Source of the DNA: Ignavibacteriaceae bacterium
Lineage (GTDB): Bacteria > Bacteroidota > Ignavibacteria > Ignavibacteriales > Ignavibacteriaceae
Reading direction: 5' to 3'
Assembly: GCA_013360295.1 (NCBI GenBank)
Contig: JABWCL010000001.1
Coordinates: 124,001 to 188,000, forward strand
DNA length: 64,000 nt
Made by a program: the position numbers and the translations under genes. The notes below the pieces were generated by a model. That model saw only the letters and a list, made by a program, of their open reading frames with translations. It did not search any database and was not told where the DNA came from. Position 1 is the stretch's first letter. Each line of letters starts with the position of its first letter. Below are positions 43,885-53,135 of the stretch, piece after piece.

Positions 43885-44265
43885 TTATTTTTTCATACGA
43901 TTAAAAAAAGCTGCCAGCCCTGCTTTTAGCGCATTGAGGTTCGACATAAGCGTGGAGACAGGCGCCTCAACGCCCTTCACCACTTTCGATTCTATGTTCT
44001 GAAGCAGTTCAATTTTTGATTTAATTTCATCAACTATCCAGTTGATCTTTGAGATTTGCTGTCGCAAGTCTTTCGTCAGTTCATTGACTGAGACGGATAA
44101 GGATTTAATTGAATCGACCAGAGGTCCAACCTGCGCGGTTATCGCCTGGATCTCCTGTTGTATTAATCTGATCGAACCAGTTAACTGGTACAAAAAATAG
44201 ATCAAAAAAATACAAAGCGCTGAGGCGGAGATAAGCAGGATTACCTCCATAATCTCGATAATCAT
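43885..44265 (-). CDS. DUF948/YtxG-like single-pass membrane protein
   Basis: The 126-residue product has one N-terminal membrane helix (VILLISASALCIFLIYFLYQL) and a long coiled coil with heptads (IQQEIQAITAQVGPLVDSIKSL ... ELTKDLRQQISKINWIVDEI). This layout is that of DUF948 proteins such as YtxG. It lies 18 bp after a YtxH-like gene, the same pairing as in Firmicutes general-stress operons. Function unknown; an envelope scaffold is possible. Confidence 0.75.
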   Translation of the reverse strand: MIIEIMEVILLISASALCIFLIYFLYQLTGSIRLIQQEIQAITAQVGPLVDSIKSLSVSVNELTKDLRQQISKINWIVDEIKSKIELLQNIESKVVKGVEAPVSTLMSNLNALKAGLAAFFNRMKK

Positions 44266-44283
44266 TTTAAAGCCGGAATATTA

Positions 44284-44697
44284 TTAGTTTTTAGATTCTT
44301 TATAAGCATCCACGCCGGCTTTCACCGCGCTCTTTACTCTTCCTGCTTCGGAAGTTAAAGTCTCCTTACCTTGAGCGACGGCATCACCTGCTTTGTCTTT
44401 TACCTGCGAGAAAATTTTCTCTGCATCTTTCAGAATATCGTCAGCCTTAACTTTGGCATCAGCAATTAATTGTTCGCCTTTTTTCTTGCCTTCATTAAGA
44501 GCATTCTCTGCTTTGACTTTTGCTGTTTCAAGAAATTTTTCGGTTTCGTCCATCCACTCATCAGCCCGATCCTTAATATCTTTCCTGAGTTCTTTACCGG
44601 ACTTCGGGGCATACAATAACGCGAGAGCCGCACCGACAATACCTCCGGTCAGGAAGCCAATTAATAAACCTTTACTTAAATTCGATTCTTTTGACAT
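44284..44697 (-). CDS. YtxH-like protein
   Basis: The 137-residue product starts with GLLIGFLTGGIVGAALALLYAPKSGKELRKDI, a clear YtxH-family N-terminus (a short glycine-rich membrane helix followed by YAPKSGKE), and continues as a charged amphipathic helix rich in Lys, Ala and Glu with LEA-like repeats (KVKAENALNEGKKKGEQL, KVKADDILKDAEKIF). GGAG lies 7 nt upstream of the ATG. It pairs with the DUF948-like gene. Confidence 0.88.
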   Translation of the reverse strand: MSKESNLSKGLLIGFLTGGIVGAALALLYAPKSGKELRKDIKDRADEWMDETEKFLETAKVKAENALNEGKKKGEQLIADAKVKADDILKDAEKIFSQVKDKAGDAVAQGKETLTSEAGRVKSAVKAGVDAYKESKN

Positions 44698-44723
44698 ATG
44701 AACTCCAGATTTTGATTAATAAA

Positions 44724-45974
44724 TTACATGTTGCTAATGATTGCTTTTGCAAATTCACTGGCTTTGACTTCGGTCGCGCCTTTCATTAGGCGTGCAAAGT
44801 CGTAAGTGACTGTCTTTTGTTTAATTGTTTTCTGCATAGCTTTTTCTATCAGTTCCGATACCTTGTTCCATCCGATGTGTTCAAACATCATCACACCTGA
44901 AAGGATTACTGAACCCGGATTAACTTTATCCAGCCCTGCATATTTTGGCGCGGTACCGTGTGTAGCTTCAAAAATTGCTGTGTCGTAACTCATATTCGCA
45001 CCCGGCGCAATACCAAGTCCGCCAACCTGGGCAGCTGCAGCATCACTCAAGTAATCACCGTTCAGGTTCGGTGTAGCAAGTACGTCATACTCGTTTGGCC
45101 TGAGTAGTAACTGCTGGAACATACTGTCCGCAATCCTGTCTTTAATAAGGATTTTACCATCCGGCATTTTGCCGTTAAAAGATTTCCATAATTCATCTTC
45201 AGAGATTGTAACGTCACCAAATTCCTCCATGGCCACCTGGTAGCCCCACTCCTTGAAGGCCCCTTCTGTGAACTTCATGATATTGCCTTTATGTACGAGG
45301 GTAACAGATTCCCGCTTCTTATCGATGGCGTATTCAATCGCTTTTTTAACCAGCCTCTTAGCACCAAATTCGCTTATAGGTTTGATCCCAATTCCTGACG
45401 GACGCCTGATATTTTTATCAAAATTTTTATTGATAAACTTGATAAGTTTATCCGATTCATCCGTACCGGATTTAAATTCAATCCCGGCATAAACATCTTC
45501 AGTGTTTTCTCTGAAGATCACGATATCAAGATCCTGCGGACGTTTCATTGGGCTGGGGACGCCGGTATAATATTTTACTGGGCGTACACACGCAAAAAGA
45601 TCCAGAAGCTGTCTGAGCGCGACGTTGAGACTCCTGATACCTCCGCCTACGGGTGTGGTAAGTGGTCCTTTAATCGCAACTTTATATTCCCTGATCGCCT
45701 CAACGGTTTCTTCGGGTAACCATTTATTCTTCCCGTAGACTTTTAATGCTTTTTCTCCGGCATAAATCTCCGCCCATTCGATAACTTTTTTGCCTTTGTA
45801 GGCTTTTTCAACAGCGGCATCGAAAACCATTTTTGATGCATTCCAAATATCAGGACCTGTTCCGTCACCTTCAATAAAAAGGATTATAGGGTTATCTGCT
45901 ACAGCTAATTTCCCGGAATCTATTGTGATAGGGGTACCGGAGGAAGGGATGTTAATTTTTTTGAATTTTTTCAT
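44724..45974 (-). CDS. icd: Isocitrate dehydrogenase (NADP type)
   Basis: The 416-residue product oxidises isocitrate to 2-oxoglutarate in the citrate cycle. [12 protein letters not shown] opens the fold; [13 protein letters not shown] holds the isocitrate-binding Ser and Arg (the serine modified by AceK in E. coli), [17 protein letters not shown] and [21 protein letters not shown] are family signatures and [11 protein letters not shown] carries part of the cofactor site. Length matches the E. coli enzyme. The start overlaps the stop of the upstream membrane-protein gene (ATGA). Cofactor type is inferred from overall similarity. Confidence 0.95.
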   Translation of the reverse strand: MKKFKKINIPSSGTPITIDSGKLAVADNPIILFIEGDGTGPDIWNASKMVFDAAVEKAYKGKKVIEWAEIYAGEKALKVYGKNKWLPEETVEAIREYKVAIKGPLTTPVGGGIRSLNVALRQLLDLFACVRPVKYYTGVPSPMKRPQDLDIVIFRENTEDVYAGIEFKSGTDESDKLIKFINKNFDKNIRRPSGIGIKPISEFGAKRLVKKAIEYAIDKKRESVTLVHKGNIMKFTEGAFKEWGYQVAMEEFGDVTISEDELWKSFNGKMPDGKILIKDRIADSMFQQLLLRPNEYDVLATPNLNGDYLSDAAAAQVGGLGIAPGANMSYDTAIFEATHGTAPKYAGLDKVNPGSVILSGVMMFEHIGWNKVSELIEKAMQKTIKQKTVTYDFARLMKGATEVKASEFAKAIISNM

Positions 45975-46945
45975 TTTTGATTAGTCTGTTTTATGTTTAA
46001 TAATTCGTTATTTATTTTACCAAATCTCTTCTGATAAAGGAATATGCTTATTATTCCAACCACAACGGCAAACCACAGTGTCGCCATACGTATAATAAAA
46101 GTCGAGGCAACCCCAACCTCCGGACCGGCACCCTGTCCGATCACAAGGAATGTGAGTGTTCCATCAGTTAACCCCAGGCCTCCGGGCAGCATGGCGATTG
46201 CACCTACTATAGTTGAAAATCCATAACTAAATGCAGCCCAAAAAAGGGATATCTCAACCTTAAAATTAATGAGAATAATGTAATATCCCAAACATTCAAA
46301 AAACCATGAAATCAGGCTTAGGCCTGTCATTAATAGTAAGGGTCTTGTCCTAAGCATCAGGTAGGAACTCTCATAAGCTTTTTCGATTCCTGTAATGAAC
46401 TTTCTCGCAGGAGGAATTTTTTCCAGGAATTTCAGTGTTCTTAGAGACAGGGCATGATTCGCCAGGAAAACAGTTAAGGTTATAAAAAATACAGCTGTTC
46501 CAGCTACAACCATACCGCCATAATTATAGGCATACGCGCCTGCAGCGGCGATCAGAATCAGTGAAAGGAAGTCCGTTATTCTCTCCACAAGGACAATCGG
46601 GGCCGTTTTGCTCACTGGCTCCTGAGTTAGTTCTTTTACAAGATATACTTTCAGTAATTCTCCCATTTTCCCCGGAGTTACACTCATTACCAGCCCTGAC
46701 ATAAAAATGGAATAGGAATCTCTGAAACTCAACTGTATGTTAAGAATTCTTACATAATAGTGCCATTTGAGAAAGCGGACAAAATAATTCAGATATGAGA
46801 GGCCCAGTACAGGGATTAATATGTACCAGCTGAAACGGCTAAAGGCAAGGAGCACCTGATTAAAATCAGCGTATAAAGAGAAAACCAAATAAATTATGCC
46901 GGCAAAGCCGACTGATATAAGAATTTTCCGGGAAAGGCCCTTCAT
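45971..46945 (-). CDS. Flippase-like membrane protein (lysylphosphatidylglycerol synthase TM / UPF0104)
   Basis: The 324-residue product has about eight membrane helices. [37 protein letters not shown] and [16 protein letters not shown] are the usual signature stretches of the UPF0104 group (the integral membrane domain of MprF and AglD). [18 protein letters not shown] is the typical late motif. It lacks the catalytic domain of MprF, so it may flip a lipid rather than aminoacylate it. Overlaps with maf upstream and icd downstream, 4 nt each. Confidence 0.88.
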   Translation of the reverse strand: MKGLSRKILISVGFAGIIYLVFSLYADFNQVLLAFSRFSWYILIPVLGLSYLNYFVRFLKWHYYVRILNIQLSFRDSYSIFMSGLVMSVTPGKMGELLKVYLVKELTQEPVSKTAPIVLVERITDFLSLILIAAAGAYAYNYGGMVVAGTAVFFITLTVFLANHALSLRTLKFLEKIPPARKFITGIEKAYESSYLMLRTRPLLLMTGLSLISWFFECLGYYIILINFKVEISLFWAAFSYGFSTIVGAIAMLPGGLGLTDGTLTFLVIGQGAGPEVGVASTFIIRMATLWFAVVVGIISIFLYQKRFGKINNELLNIKQTNQK

Positions 46946-47526
46946 TCGGAGATAACTGAGGAGATGGATTGATATATCCTGCTGAGTGGCAGGCCAACAA
47001 CATTGTAATAACAGCCAACGATTTTTTTTACAAATACTGCGCCATAATCGTCCTGAATGCCATAGGCGCCAGCCTTATCCATCGGGGAGCCCGATGAGAC
47101 ATACCTCCGTATTTCGTCTTCGCCCAGGTGTCTGAAGGACACTCGGGTCTTTTCATACCCTGTCACCCGGCGGCCATTAGCAGAATTACAAACTGTAAAT
47201 CCTGTATAAACCGTATGAGTCCGGTTACTTAGAGTCTTAAGCATCCTGAAAGCTTCGGTGCTATCTTTAGGCTTCCCGAGGATCTTTCCATCGAGAACCA
47301 CGATCGTATCGGCAGTAATTATTATCCCTTCCCTGTGTCTTGAACGGGCGATCGCGAGTTTCTCTGCGGAGATCCTTTGGACAGCTTTGTAGGGAGCCTC
47401 CTTCGGTAAGATGTTCTCATCCGAGTCAACTCTCATGTATGAGGGATTTTCAACAATTAAAAGGATTAGTTTTCGCCGGCGTGGTGACTGTGACGCAAGT
47501 ATAATATTATGGTGGCGGGAAAACAA
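46942..47526 (-). CDS. maf: Maf-family nucleotide pyrophosphatase
   Basis: The product has up to 194 residues; TTG 47526 is the only plausible start I can find near the conserved ILASQSPRRRKLI. Further Maf motifs are SAEKLAIARSR, IITADTIVVLDGKILGKP, FRMLKTLSNRTHTVYTGF and DKAGAYGIQDDYGAVFVKKIVGCYYNVVGLP. Maf hydrolyses non-canonical or damaged nucleoside triphosphates such as dTTP/UTP analogues. It begins a run of 4-nt overlapping genes with the flippase-like protein and icd. Confidence 0.93.
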   Translation of the reverse strand: MFSRHHNIILASQSPRRRKLILLIVENPSYMRVDSDENILPKEAPYKAVQRISAEKLAIARSRHREGIIITADTIVVLDGKILGKPKDSTEAFRMLKTLSNRTHTVYTGFTVCNSANGRRVTGYEKTRVSFRHLGEDEIRRYVSSGSPMDKAGAYGIQDDYGAVFVKKIVGCYYNVVGLPLSRIYQSISSVISE

Positions 47527-47580
47527 ATGGTTAAAAGATTAAGTTAGGAAGATTCGAGGGGGCGGATAGACAGTTACTGC

Positions 47581-47976
47581 CTATCTGAACATGGCCTTGA
47601 TACTGCCCCAGGTTCTTTTTACATCCGAAATATTGTGAGTTACTGTGACTTCTTTTGAGTATGAGGCCTTGGAATCATTATCCACGATTTTAATCCGGTA
47701 GACGAAAAGATAATCACTAGTTTTGAAAACATTCTCATCGATAAACTGATAAAAAGAATTATCACCCTTAGGCGCAATAGTGCCTACGGAAATAAAATTA
47801 CCGTGTAAGGTTTTTCTTTCTATCACGAATTCCTTCAGGTTAATTTCATCCGCTGTTTTCCACTCAATTTTCACATTACCGTATTCACTTCTGGCAGAGA
47901 AATATTCCAGAAACGCCCCGGCTGATAGTATCGTAGTGAAAAGCAAAATGATTATTAAAGTTGATAACTTTTTCAT
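47581..47976 (-). CDS. Small secreted FN3-like domain protein
   Basis: Start placed at ATG 47976 because it gives a proper signal peptide (KKLSTLIIILLFTTILSAG); upstream codons in this frame lack one. The 131-residue product then holds one FN3-like domain, NVKIEWKTADEINLKEFVIERK ... FVYRIKIVDNDSKASYSKEV. The WKTADEINLKEFVIER stretch resembles the domain that precedes the T9SS tail in the subtilase of this window (WQTVSENNNKGFEIQR). The protein has no sorting tail of its own; its end (VKRTWGSIKAMFR) is basic. Role unknown. Confidence 0.65.
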   Translation of the reverse strand: MKKLSTLIIILLFTTILSAGAFLEYFSARSEYGNVKIEWKTADEINLKEFVIERKTLHGNFISVGTIAPKGDNSFYQFIDENVFKTSDYLFVYRIKIVDNDSKASYSKEVTVTHNISDVKRTWGSIKAMFR

Positions 47977-48176
47977 AACTGCAATATATTTCTTAAAAAT
48001 GGAATAAACAAGTATATATTTGTGCTCAGGCGCAAGATTTCGGAGGGATTCCACCTCAGAATTTTGAGTCGAATTTTGGCCAGAATTTGCCCGCTTTAAT
48101 TATTTGCCGTCCTGCAACAAATCCTTAAAAATCACTATATTTATAGTTTATTGTATTTATATTTTAACAAGGATGT

Positions 48177-50525
48177 ATGCAAACCACTCACTTAAAGTTG
48201 TTTTCCCAGGTCAATTCCCTCATAAATTCTGCCCGGCGCAGTGAAGCGGGATTCATTGACTCATTCTGTGATTTCCTTGTTGACGAATTCCAGTTTCAGT
48301 CAGCAATTCTATTCAGAATCACTGAAGAATCAAAATTACAGCTGTTGGGCAAGTCTTCCGGCGCCAAGAAGTCCTATCTTCCGACAATGCTTTATGACTG
48401 CGGTGCATGCAAACTTTTAAGAGGGGAAGTTGAAAACTATGAGTTTTCCACAGACCCCAACTGTCAGCTTCAGTCAATTGACCATATCCTCTATGAGGCC
48501 TGCCAGGTAATCAAGAGTACAAAGGGATCAAACTATTTCCTTAAAGTTTCTCAAAAAAGCCAGTTTACAAATGCTGACAAAGAACACTTCAGGATCCTTG
48601 GTGAATTTATCAGCGTTGTACTTTCAGCGTGGTCAGGCAAGATTGAATCCGACGAGTTTTCACTTGGCAAACTCATCGCGGAACTGGCGTCTGAATTCAG
48701 AACTCCATCAAACAGTATACTTGGCTTTACATCACTTCTTTCAGAACAAAGACTGACTCCGGGACAGACCGAATATGTAGCAACTCTAAAGGATAATGCT
48801 CAAAAACTGACATCATTAATAAACGACCTGGTGGATATTGCAAAATGTGACTCCCAGAGTGTAGTCATAAACACTAATCTTATCAAGCTGGATGAATTCA
48901 TCAACGAAATCAAAACAACCGTAAACGAAAAGCTAGACAGTAAAGTTTCTTTTGATGTAGTCGTTGAAAAGAATGTAAGCAATAACGTTAAAGTTGATAA
49001 TGTGAAGTTAAAATACATCCTGAACAACATAATCGCTTATTATGTGTATTCAACTTCCGCGGGTAAGATAAGCCTGACCATTTCATCCTCATCAAAGGAA
49101 AAGTTAAACTTTAAGTTCAGCAATTCGGGGAGTTTCAAACCTCTCGTCAATCCAAAAAATTTCTTTTCCCAGCCATATACCGGAGAAGACACAAAAAACA
49201 AAATCATAAACGCCTCAATACTTGGCGTCTCGCTATCGCGTAATTATATTGAGCTTATGGATGGCAGGCTCGAGGTCAATGCCTCATCAACAAGAGGAAC
49301 GGTAATACAATTTTATGTAAAAGCTGAGAGCCTTAACCCGATTGAGGCGACTATCACGTCCCTGCCAAAATCAGACACAAGAAGCAAAGTTCTTGTAATT
49401 GAAGATGATTATGCTACATCAAAATTATTATCAAACTATCTGAATAAATGGGGCTATGAACCAGCTATCATCAACTCGGGTGAAAAAGCGCTTCAGATTC
49501 TGAAAAAGGAAAAGTACCTCGCGGTGATCATGGACATCGTGCTTCCGGACGTCAACGGACTTGAACTGCTTAAGAAGATCAGGGAATTGGATAGAACAAA
49601 GAACATGCCGGTTATCGTTTGCTCTGTGGAGGCCGAACAGCAGAAAGCGTTTATGATGGGAGCGGTAGAGTACTTTGTAAAACCGATTAAATATAAAGAC
49701 CTTGTTGAAGTTCTCACAAGCTATAAATTGAAAAAGGATTCTAACGTCCTCTGTGTGGATGATGACATACCTACACTTAATCTGGTAAAGAGCGCCATCG
49801 AATCTGTCGGCTACAATGCGATCGCAGAATCAGTATCAGTAAAGGTCATGGACCTCATTAAGGATATGCAACTTGATCTGGCAATTGTGGACCTTGACAT
49901 GCCTGAGGTGAACGGATTTGAATTGATAAAGCTGATCAAATCCGTAAAGAAGTTTTCAAACCTGCCGATAATAATTTATACGGGTAAAGAGGATTACGCA
50001 GAAGACCTTAAAAAAATCGACGGCCTATTCACGGATTTACTTGATAAACGAAGCACCAAGATCGAAGACCTAGCCGATACAATAAGCGCGATGATTAATC
50101 GCTACGAAGAGCCGACTCCTCCCGAGATAGCTGCAAAGCAGGAAGGAGGAGAACTGAAGATATTACTTGTGGAAGACTATAAGCATTCACAGATTATCGT
50201 GACCCGTCTGCTTAAGAAGAACGGGTTTAATTCAGTAGTGGTCGTTGAAAACGGCGCTGAGGCTCTCGAGAGAGCGAAAGAGCAGAAGTTCGATTTGGTA
50301 CTTATGGATATGCAGATGCCTGTAATGAATGGCTTCGAGGCAACCGAGCGTATGCGTCAGCTTCCGGAATATAAAGATACTCCAATAATAGCTTTAACAG
50401 CGTTTGCTATGAAAGGTGACCGCGAAAAGTGCATTGAAGCGGGTGCAACCGATTATATACCCAAACCAATCGACAGTGTGGAATTTATCGATAAGGTCCG
50501 GTACTATACTTCGGTGCAGGTATAA
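48177..50525 (+). CDS. Pseudo-histidine kinase with GAF-like domain and three receiver domains
   Basis: The 782-residue product starts at ATG 48177 with AAGGA upstream. Residues about 10-160 look like a GAF-type sensor. A HisKA-like helix pair follows (ASEFRTPSNSILGF), with Ser172 where the phospho-accepting His should be. The HATPase-like region is degenerate: the N-box second Asn is Tyr288, the G1 Asp is Asn316 (SNSGS), and G2 reads GVSLSRNYIELMDG. Three receiver domains follow, each with its phosphorylatable Asp: D453 (MDIVLPD), D572 (VDLDMPE) and D711 (MDMQMP); the Lys is also present (FVKPI, DKRS, IPKPI). It therefore cannot autophosphorylate by the usual route and probably receives phosphate from other kinases or acts as a scaffold. 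No output domain is visible. Confidence 0.9.
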   Translation: MQTTHLKLFSQVNSLINSARRSEAGFIDSFCDFLVDEFQFQSAILFRITEESKLQLLGKSSGAKKSYLPTMLYDCGACKLLRGEVENYEFSTDPNCQLQSIDHILYEACQVIKSTKGSNYFLKVSQKSQFTNADKEHFRILGEFISVVLSAWSGKIESDEFSLGKLIAELASEFRTPSNSILGFTSLLSEQRLTPGQTEYVATLKDNAQKLTSLINDLVDIAKCDSQSVVINTNLIKLDEFINEIKTTVNEKLDSKVSFDVVVEKNVSNNVKVDNVKLKYILNNIIAYYVYSTSAGKISLTISSSSKEKLNFKFSNSGSFKPLVNPKNFFSQPYTGEDTKNKIINASILGVSLSRNYIELMDGRLEVNASSTRGTVIQFYVKAESLNPIEATITSLPKSDTRSKVLVIEDDYATSKLLSNYLNKWGYEPAIINSGEKALQILKKEKYLAVIMDIVLPDVNGLELLKKIRELDRTKNMPVIVCSVEAEQQKAFMMGAVEYFVKPIKYKDLVEVLTSYKLKKDSNVLCVDDDIPTLNLVKSAIESVGYNAIAESVSVKVMDLIKDMQLDLAIVDLDMPEVNGFELIKLIKSVKKFSNLPIIIYTGKEDYAEDLKKIDGLFTDLLDKRSTKIEDLADTISAMINRYEEPTPPEIAAKQEGGELKILLVEDYKHSQIIVTRLLKKNGFNSVVVVENGAEALERAKEQKFDLVLMDMQMPVMNGFEATERMRQLPEYKDTPIIALTAFAMKGDREKCIEAGATDYIPKPIDSVEFIDKVRYYTSVQV

Positions 50526-50538
50526 AGTATTCCGAGTT

Positions 50539-51591
50539 TTATTTTTTCTTTATAACGGACGAGGTGTCCCTGCCCAAACCCCCTGACGGGCCACCGCCCA
50601 TAATTGCGGAATTGTTAAGGGTTTCGAAAGTGTATCTCATCTCTTCAAGAGTAATACGAAGCTCCTTCATCAGGAATAGTATATCTCCTTTCTGATCTGA
50701 AACAAATTTTGTCAGGCTTTGTATTTCAGGAAGTAAATCCTGTGTCCCGGTGAGTAATGTCCGTAAAGGTTTGATTACCGTCTCTCCTGTCGGATCAAGC
50801 ATCTTAATTGCAAGGCTGTCAGGTTTACTGTAAACCGCCATTAAAGTGTCCGTTCTCTGTAAAATTACTCTTAGACTTTTTTCCGCATCCAAAGCTCTTT
50901 CGGATAACTCGGCAAGATTATTCATTAATCTGAAAGCTGTACCTGCGCCAGGATTGTGGTCTTTCTGAATGTTTTCAGTGATCGCCTTAACGTCATCCAA
51001 TAAAAGGTTCATTTTTTCTGATGCATCGGCCATATTCACAATAGCTCTGAAAATTGCGCCGTCGCCGGCATTTCTGTCACGATTAAGGTTACCTGATAAT
51101 TGTTCAAGATTAAAAATGAGCGAAGACAACAAATCACCGGACTTCTGGACTTTGTTATTTTCCAGTAACCTCTTCCCTTCTAGGGTTGCTATTGAAGGAA
51201 TGAGGCTTAGCTCAGGAAGCACCCTTTTTGAATTTACACCCTGTAAAAATTCTATGGAACTTGCGAGCGTGACAGGATTTACCGATTTATAGAGAGCAGA
51301 GTTTTCAACGATGAGATGTTTATAATCATCAAATATTTCAAGAGTTGCCTTTATATTATTATCCTCATCAAGGTTATAATCGGTTATCCTCCCGATCTGA
51401 AAGCCCTTAAAAGAAACCGGTGAATTAGCACTGAGGCCGTTTGCATCTGCAAATTTTGCGGTATAATAGACTTTTGCCTCAAAAATTCGTTTATCAATTA
51501 AAACAGTTATTAAAGCAAGGCCAAAAATCAGCGTAGCGATCAACACAAAAATTCCGACTGTACGCTCTGAATATTTATATCTCAGTTTCAT
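50539..51591 (-). CDS. mlaD: MCE/MlaD-family lipid-binding protein
   Basis: The 350-residue product has one N-terminal membrane helix (VGIFVLIATLIFGLALITVL) and an MCE domain (AKFADANGLSANSPVSFKGFQIGRITDYNL ... PVTLASSIEFLQGV), followed by a long helical region of about 200 residues. MlaD rings bind phospholipid between the inner membrane and the periplasm. The helical extension is longer than in E. coli MlaD, resembling proteins that build a tunnel. The gene overlaps the ATPase-like gene by 17 nt and is third in the mla-like operon (permease, ATPase-like, MCE). Confidence 0.9.
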   Translation of the reverse strand: MKLRYKYSERTVGIFVLIATLIFGLALITVLIDKRIFEAKVYYTAKFADANGLSANSPVSFKGFQIGRITDYNLDEDNNIKATLEIFDDYKHLIVENSALYKSVNPVTLASSIEFLQGVNSKRVLPELSLIPSIATLEGKRLLENNKVQKSGDLLSSLIFNLEQLSGNLNRDRNAGDGAIFRAIVNMADASEKMNLLLDDVKAITENIQKDHNPGAGTAFRLMNNLAELSERALDAEKSLRVILQRTDTLMAVYSKPDSLAIKMLDPTGETVIKPLRTLLTGTQDLLPEIQSLTKFVSDQKGDILFLMKELRITLEEMRYTFETLNNSAIMGGGPSGGLGRDTSSVIKKK

Positions 51592-52327
51592 TTAAACCTA
51601 TTGATAGATAATTTGTAACAATCTTCCGGACTAATTCATCCTCAATCATAATCAGATCTTCCCAGGGCCCCTCACAAACAAAATTGCCCTTATGTAATAT
51701 AATTCCCCTGTCCGCCCTGTCAAACAAAATATCATTGTTCGAATAGAAAACCTGAGTCGTTTCCCCTTTCTCCCTGATACGGGTGATCTCTTCGATTAGT
51801 TTCTTTTTAGCACCAACCTCAAGATCAGTGAACGGCATATCATAAATAATTATATCCGGGTCTATAATATATGCACGAATAATGATTATCAGTTTATAAT
51901 ATTGTGCATTAAGCCTGGCCGGCCTTTCCCTGAGTAAAGATTCCGGAATTGAAAAATAGGAAAAATATTCCATTATTTTCGAGAGTTTGTCTGCCAGCGG
52001 TATTTCCGGAAACACGTAATTGTATGGCAGCAGCAAGTTTTCCTGGATCGAAAGGTTTGAAATCAGCCCGAGTCTTTCAAACACAAAAGCGGATTTTCGT
52101 TTTAATTGGGAGATTATACGGCTGTCAATTGTATGGACACTGAGATCGTCTATCGTTACAGTGCCGGAATCAGGCGTATATATACCGGCTAAAATTTTCA
52201 GGAAAATGGATGCCTCTTCCTCACTCTGGCAAAGTATTCCGTATAACATTCCTTTTTCAAAAGCGTAACCTATATTATCGCAAAACACCCGGTCATCAAT
52301 AGAATATTTTAATCCTGTAATTCGCAT
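51575..52327 (-). CDS. Degenerate MlaF-like ABC ATPase lacking all catalytic motifs
   Basis: The 250-residue product has the ABC ATPase fold pattern: core strands, Q-loop region, helical part and H-loop region align by spacing with MlaF. Yet the P-loop is GILCQSEEEASIF (30-42, no GKS/T), the Q-loop Gln is Glu84 (VFERLGL), the signature reads RLNAQY (138-143, not LSGGQ), Walker B has Asp163 but Met164 in place of the catalytic Glu (IIYDMPF), and the H-loop reads SNND (196-199, not THD). The frame is intact with no stop or shift, and the overlaps with its neighbours are kept. It is probably a structural, non-hydrolysing subunit, or the pump uses another ATPase. Inner-membrane, cytoplasmic side. 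Confidence 0.88.
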   Translation of the reverse strand: MRITGLKYSIDDRVFCDNIGYAFEKGMLYGILCQSEEEASIFLKILAGIYTPDSGTVTIDDLSVHTIDSRIISQLKRKSAFVFERLGLISNLSIQENLLLPYNYVFPEIPLADKLSKIMEYFSYFSIPESLLRERPARLNAQYYKLIIIIRAYIIDPDIIIYDMPFTDLEVGAKKKLIEEITRIREKGETTQVFYSNNDILFDRADRGIILHKGNFVCEGPWEDLIMIEDELVRKIVTNYLSIGLNETEI

Positions 52328-52333
52328 CTTCCT

Positions 52334-53119
52334 TTATCCCAAATAGGTAAGAATGGTTACAGCTATGTCAACGATTATTATGAGGCCGAGGGACTGGACC
52401 ACTGCCTTAATAGTTCTCTGCGGTACCTCTGTACTCGCGTATGACACCCTAAGTCCCTGATATGAGGCCGATACTGATATAATAATTCCAAAAAGAGTGG
52501 ACTTTAACAGGGTTGAGGCAAAATCGGCAACCGTGAAATTACGCAGTATTGAGAGCAGGTAATCAAAGAAGCTAGCATGAGTGATAATTATTGAGAAAAA
52601 ATATCCGCCGAGAATTGCGACGAAGTTAAAATATATAGTGAGGATAATCATCGAGACTGTCACGCCAACAAGTCGGGGAACGACCAGATACGACACTGGG
52701 GAAATTCTCATCGCGACCAGAGATTCGATCTCAAGATTTACAGACATATTACCTAGTTCGGTAGAAATCGCTGTTCCTGACCTGGCAACAATTATGAAAG
52801 CGGTTAAAAGGCAGGATAATTCCCTGGTTATACCGGAGACAAAAATTGTGTTAAATAATGAGCTCTGCGAAAAGCCCGGAATGATACTATTCCCCTGAAT
52901 AATTATCAGTCCGGTAATGGAGAGAGAGACTAAAGAGATTATGCCAAGTGCTTCAAATCCCGTAAATAGTATCTGGCGGACTAAAACAATAAAACCTATA
53001 TTCGTATTTTTTCTGAAAGCAAAAAGCTCAGTTAGAGTTTCCGCGGCAAATTGAAAGAATCCGATTGTGTTTTCTATTCTTTCTTTCAGGGGGTCTATGA
53101 TATATTGTTTTATTTGCAT
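52334..53119 (-). CDS. mlaE: MlaE-family permease
   Basis: The 261-residue product has about five to six membrane segments. ITRELSCLLTAFIIVARSGTAISTELGNMSVNLEIESLVAM and SPVSYLVVPRLVGV are diagnostic for MlaE, the permease of phospholipid-transport systems that move lipids between the membranes. Length is normal. It lies 6 bp upstream of the degenerate ATPase gene and 16 bp downstream of a B12-binding protein gene. Confidence 0.93.
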   Translation of the reverse strand: MQIKQYIIDPLKERIENTIGFFQFAAETLTELFAFRKNTNIGFIVLVRQILFTGFEALGIISLVSLSITGLIIIQGNSIIPGFSQSSLFNTIFVSGITRELSCLLTAFIIVARSGTAISTELGNMSVNLEIESLVAMRISPVSYLVVPRLVGVTVSMIILTIYFNFVAILGGYFFSIIITHASFFDYLLSILRNFTVADFASTLLKSTLFGIIISVSASYQGLRVSYASTEVPQRTIKAVVQSLGLIIIVDIAVTILTYLG

Positions 53120-53135
53120 TGTATCTTGCCGCAGT

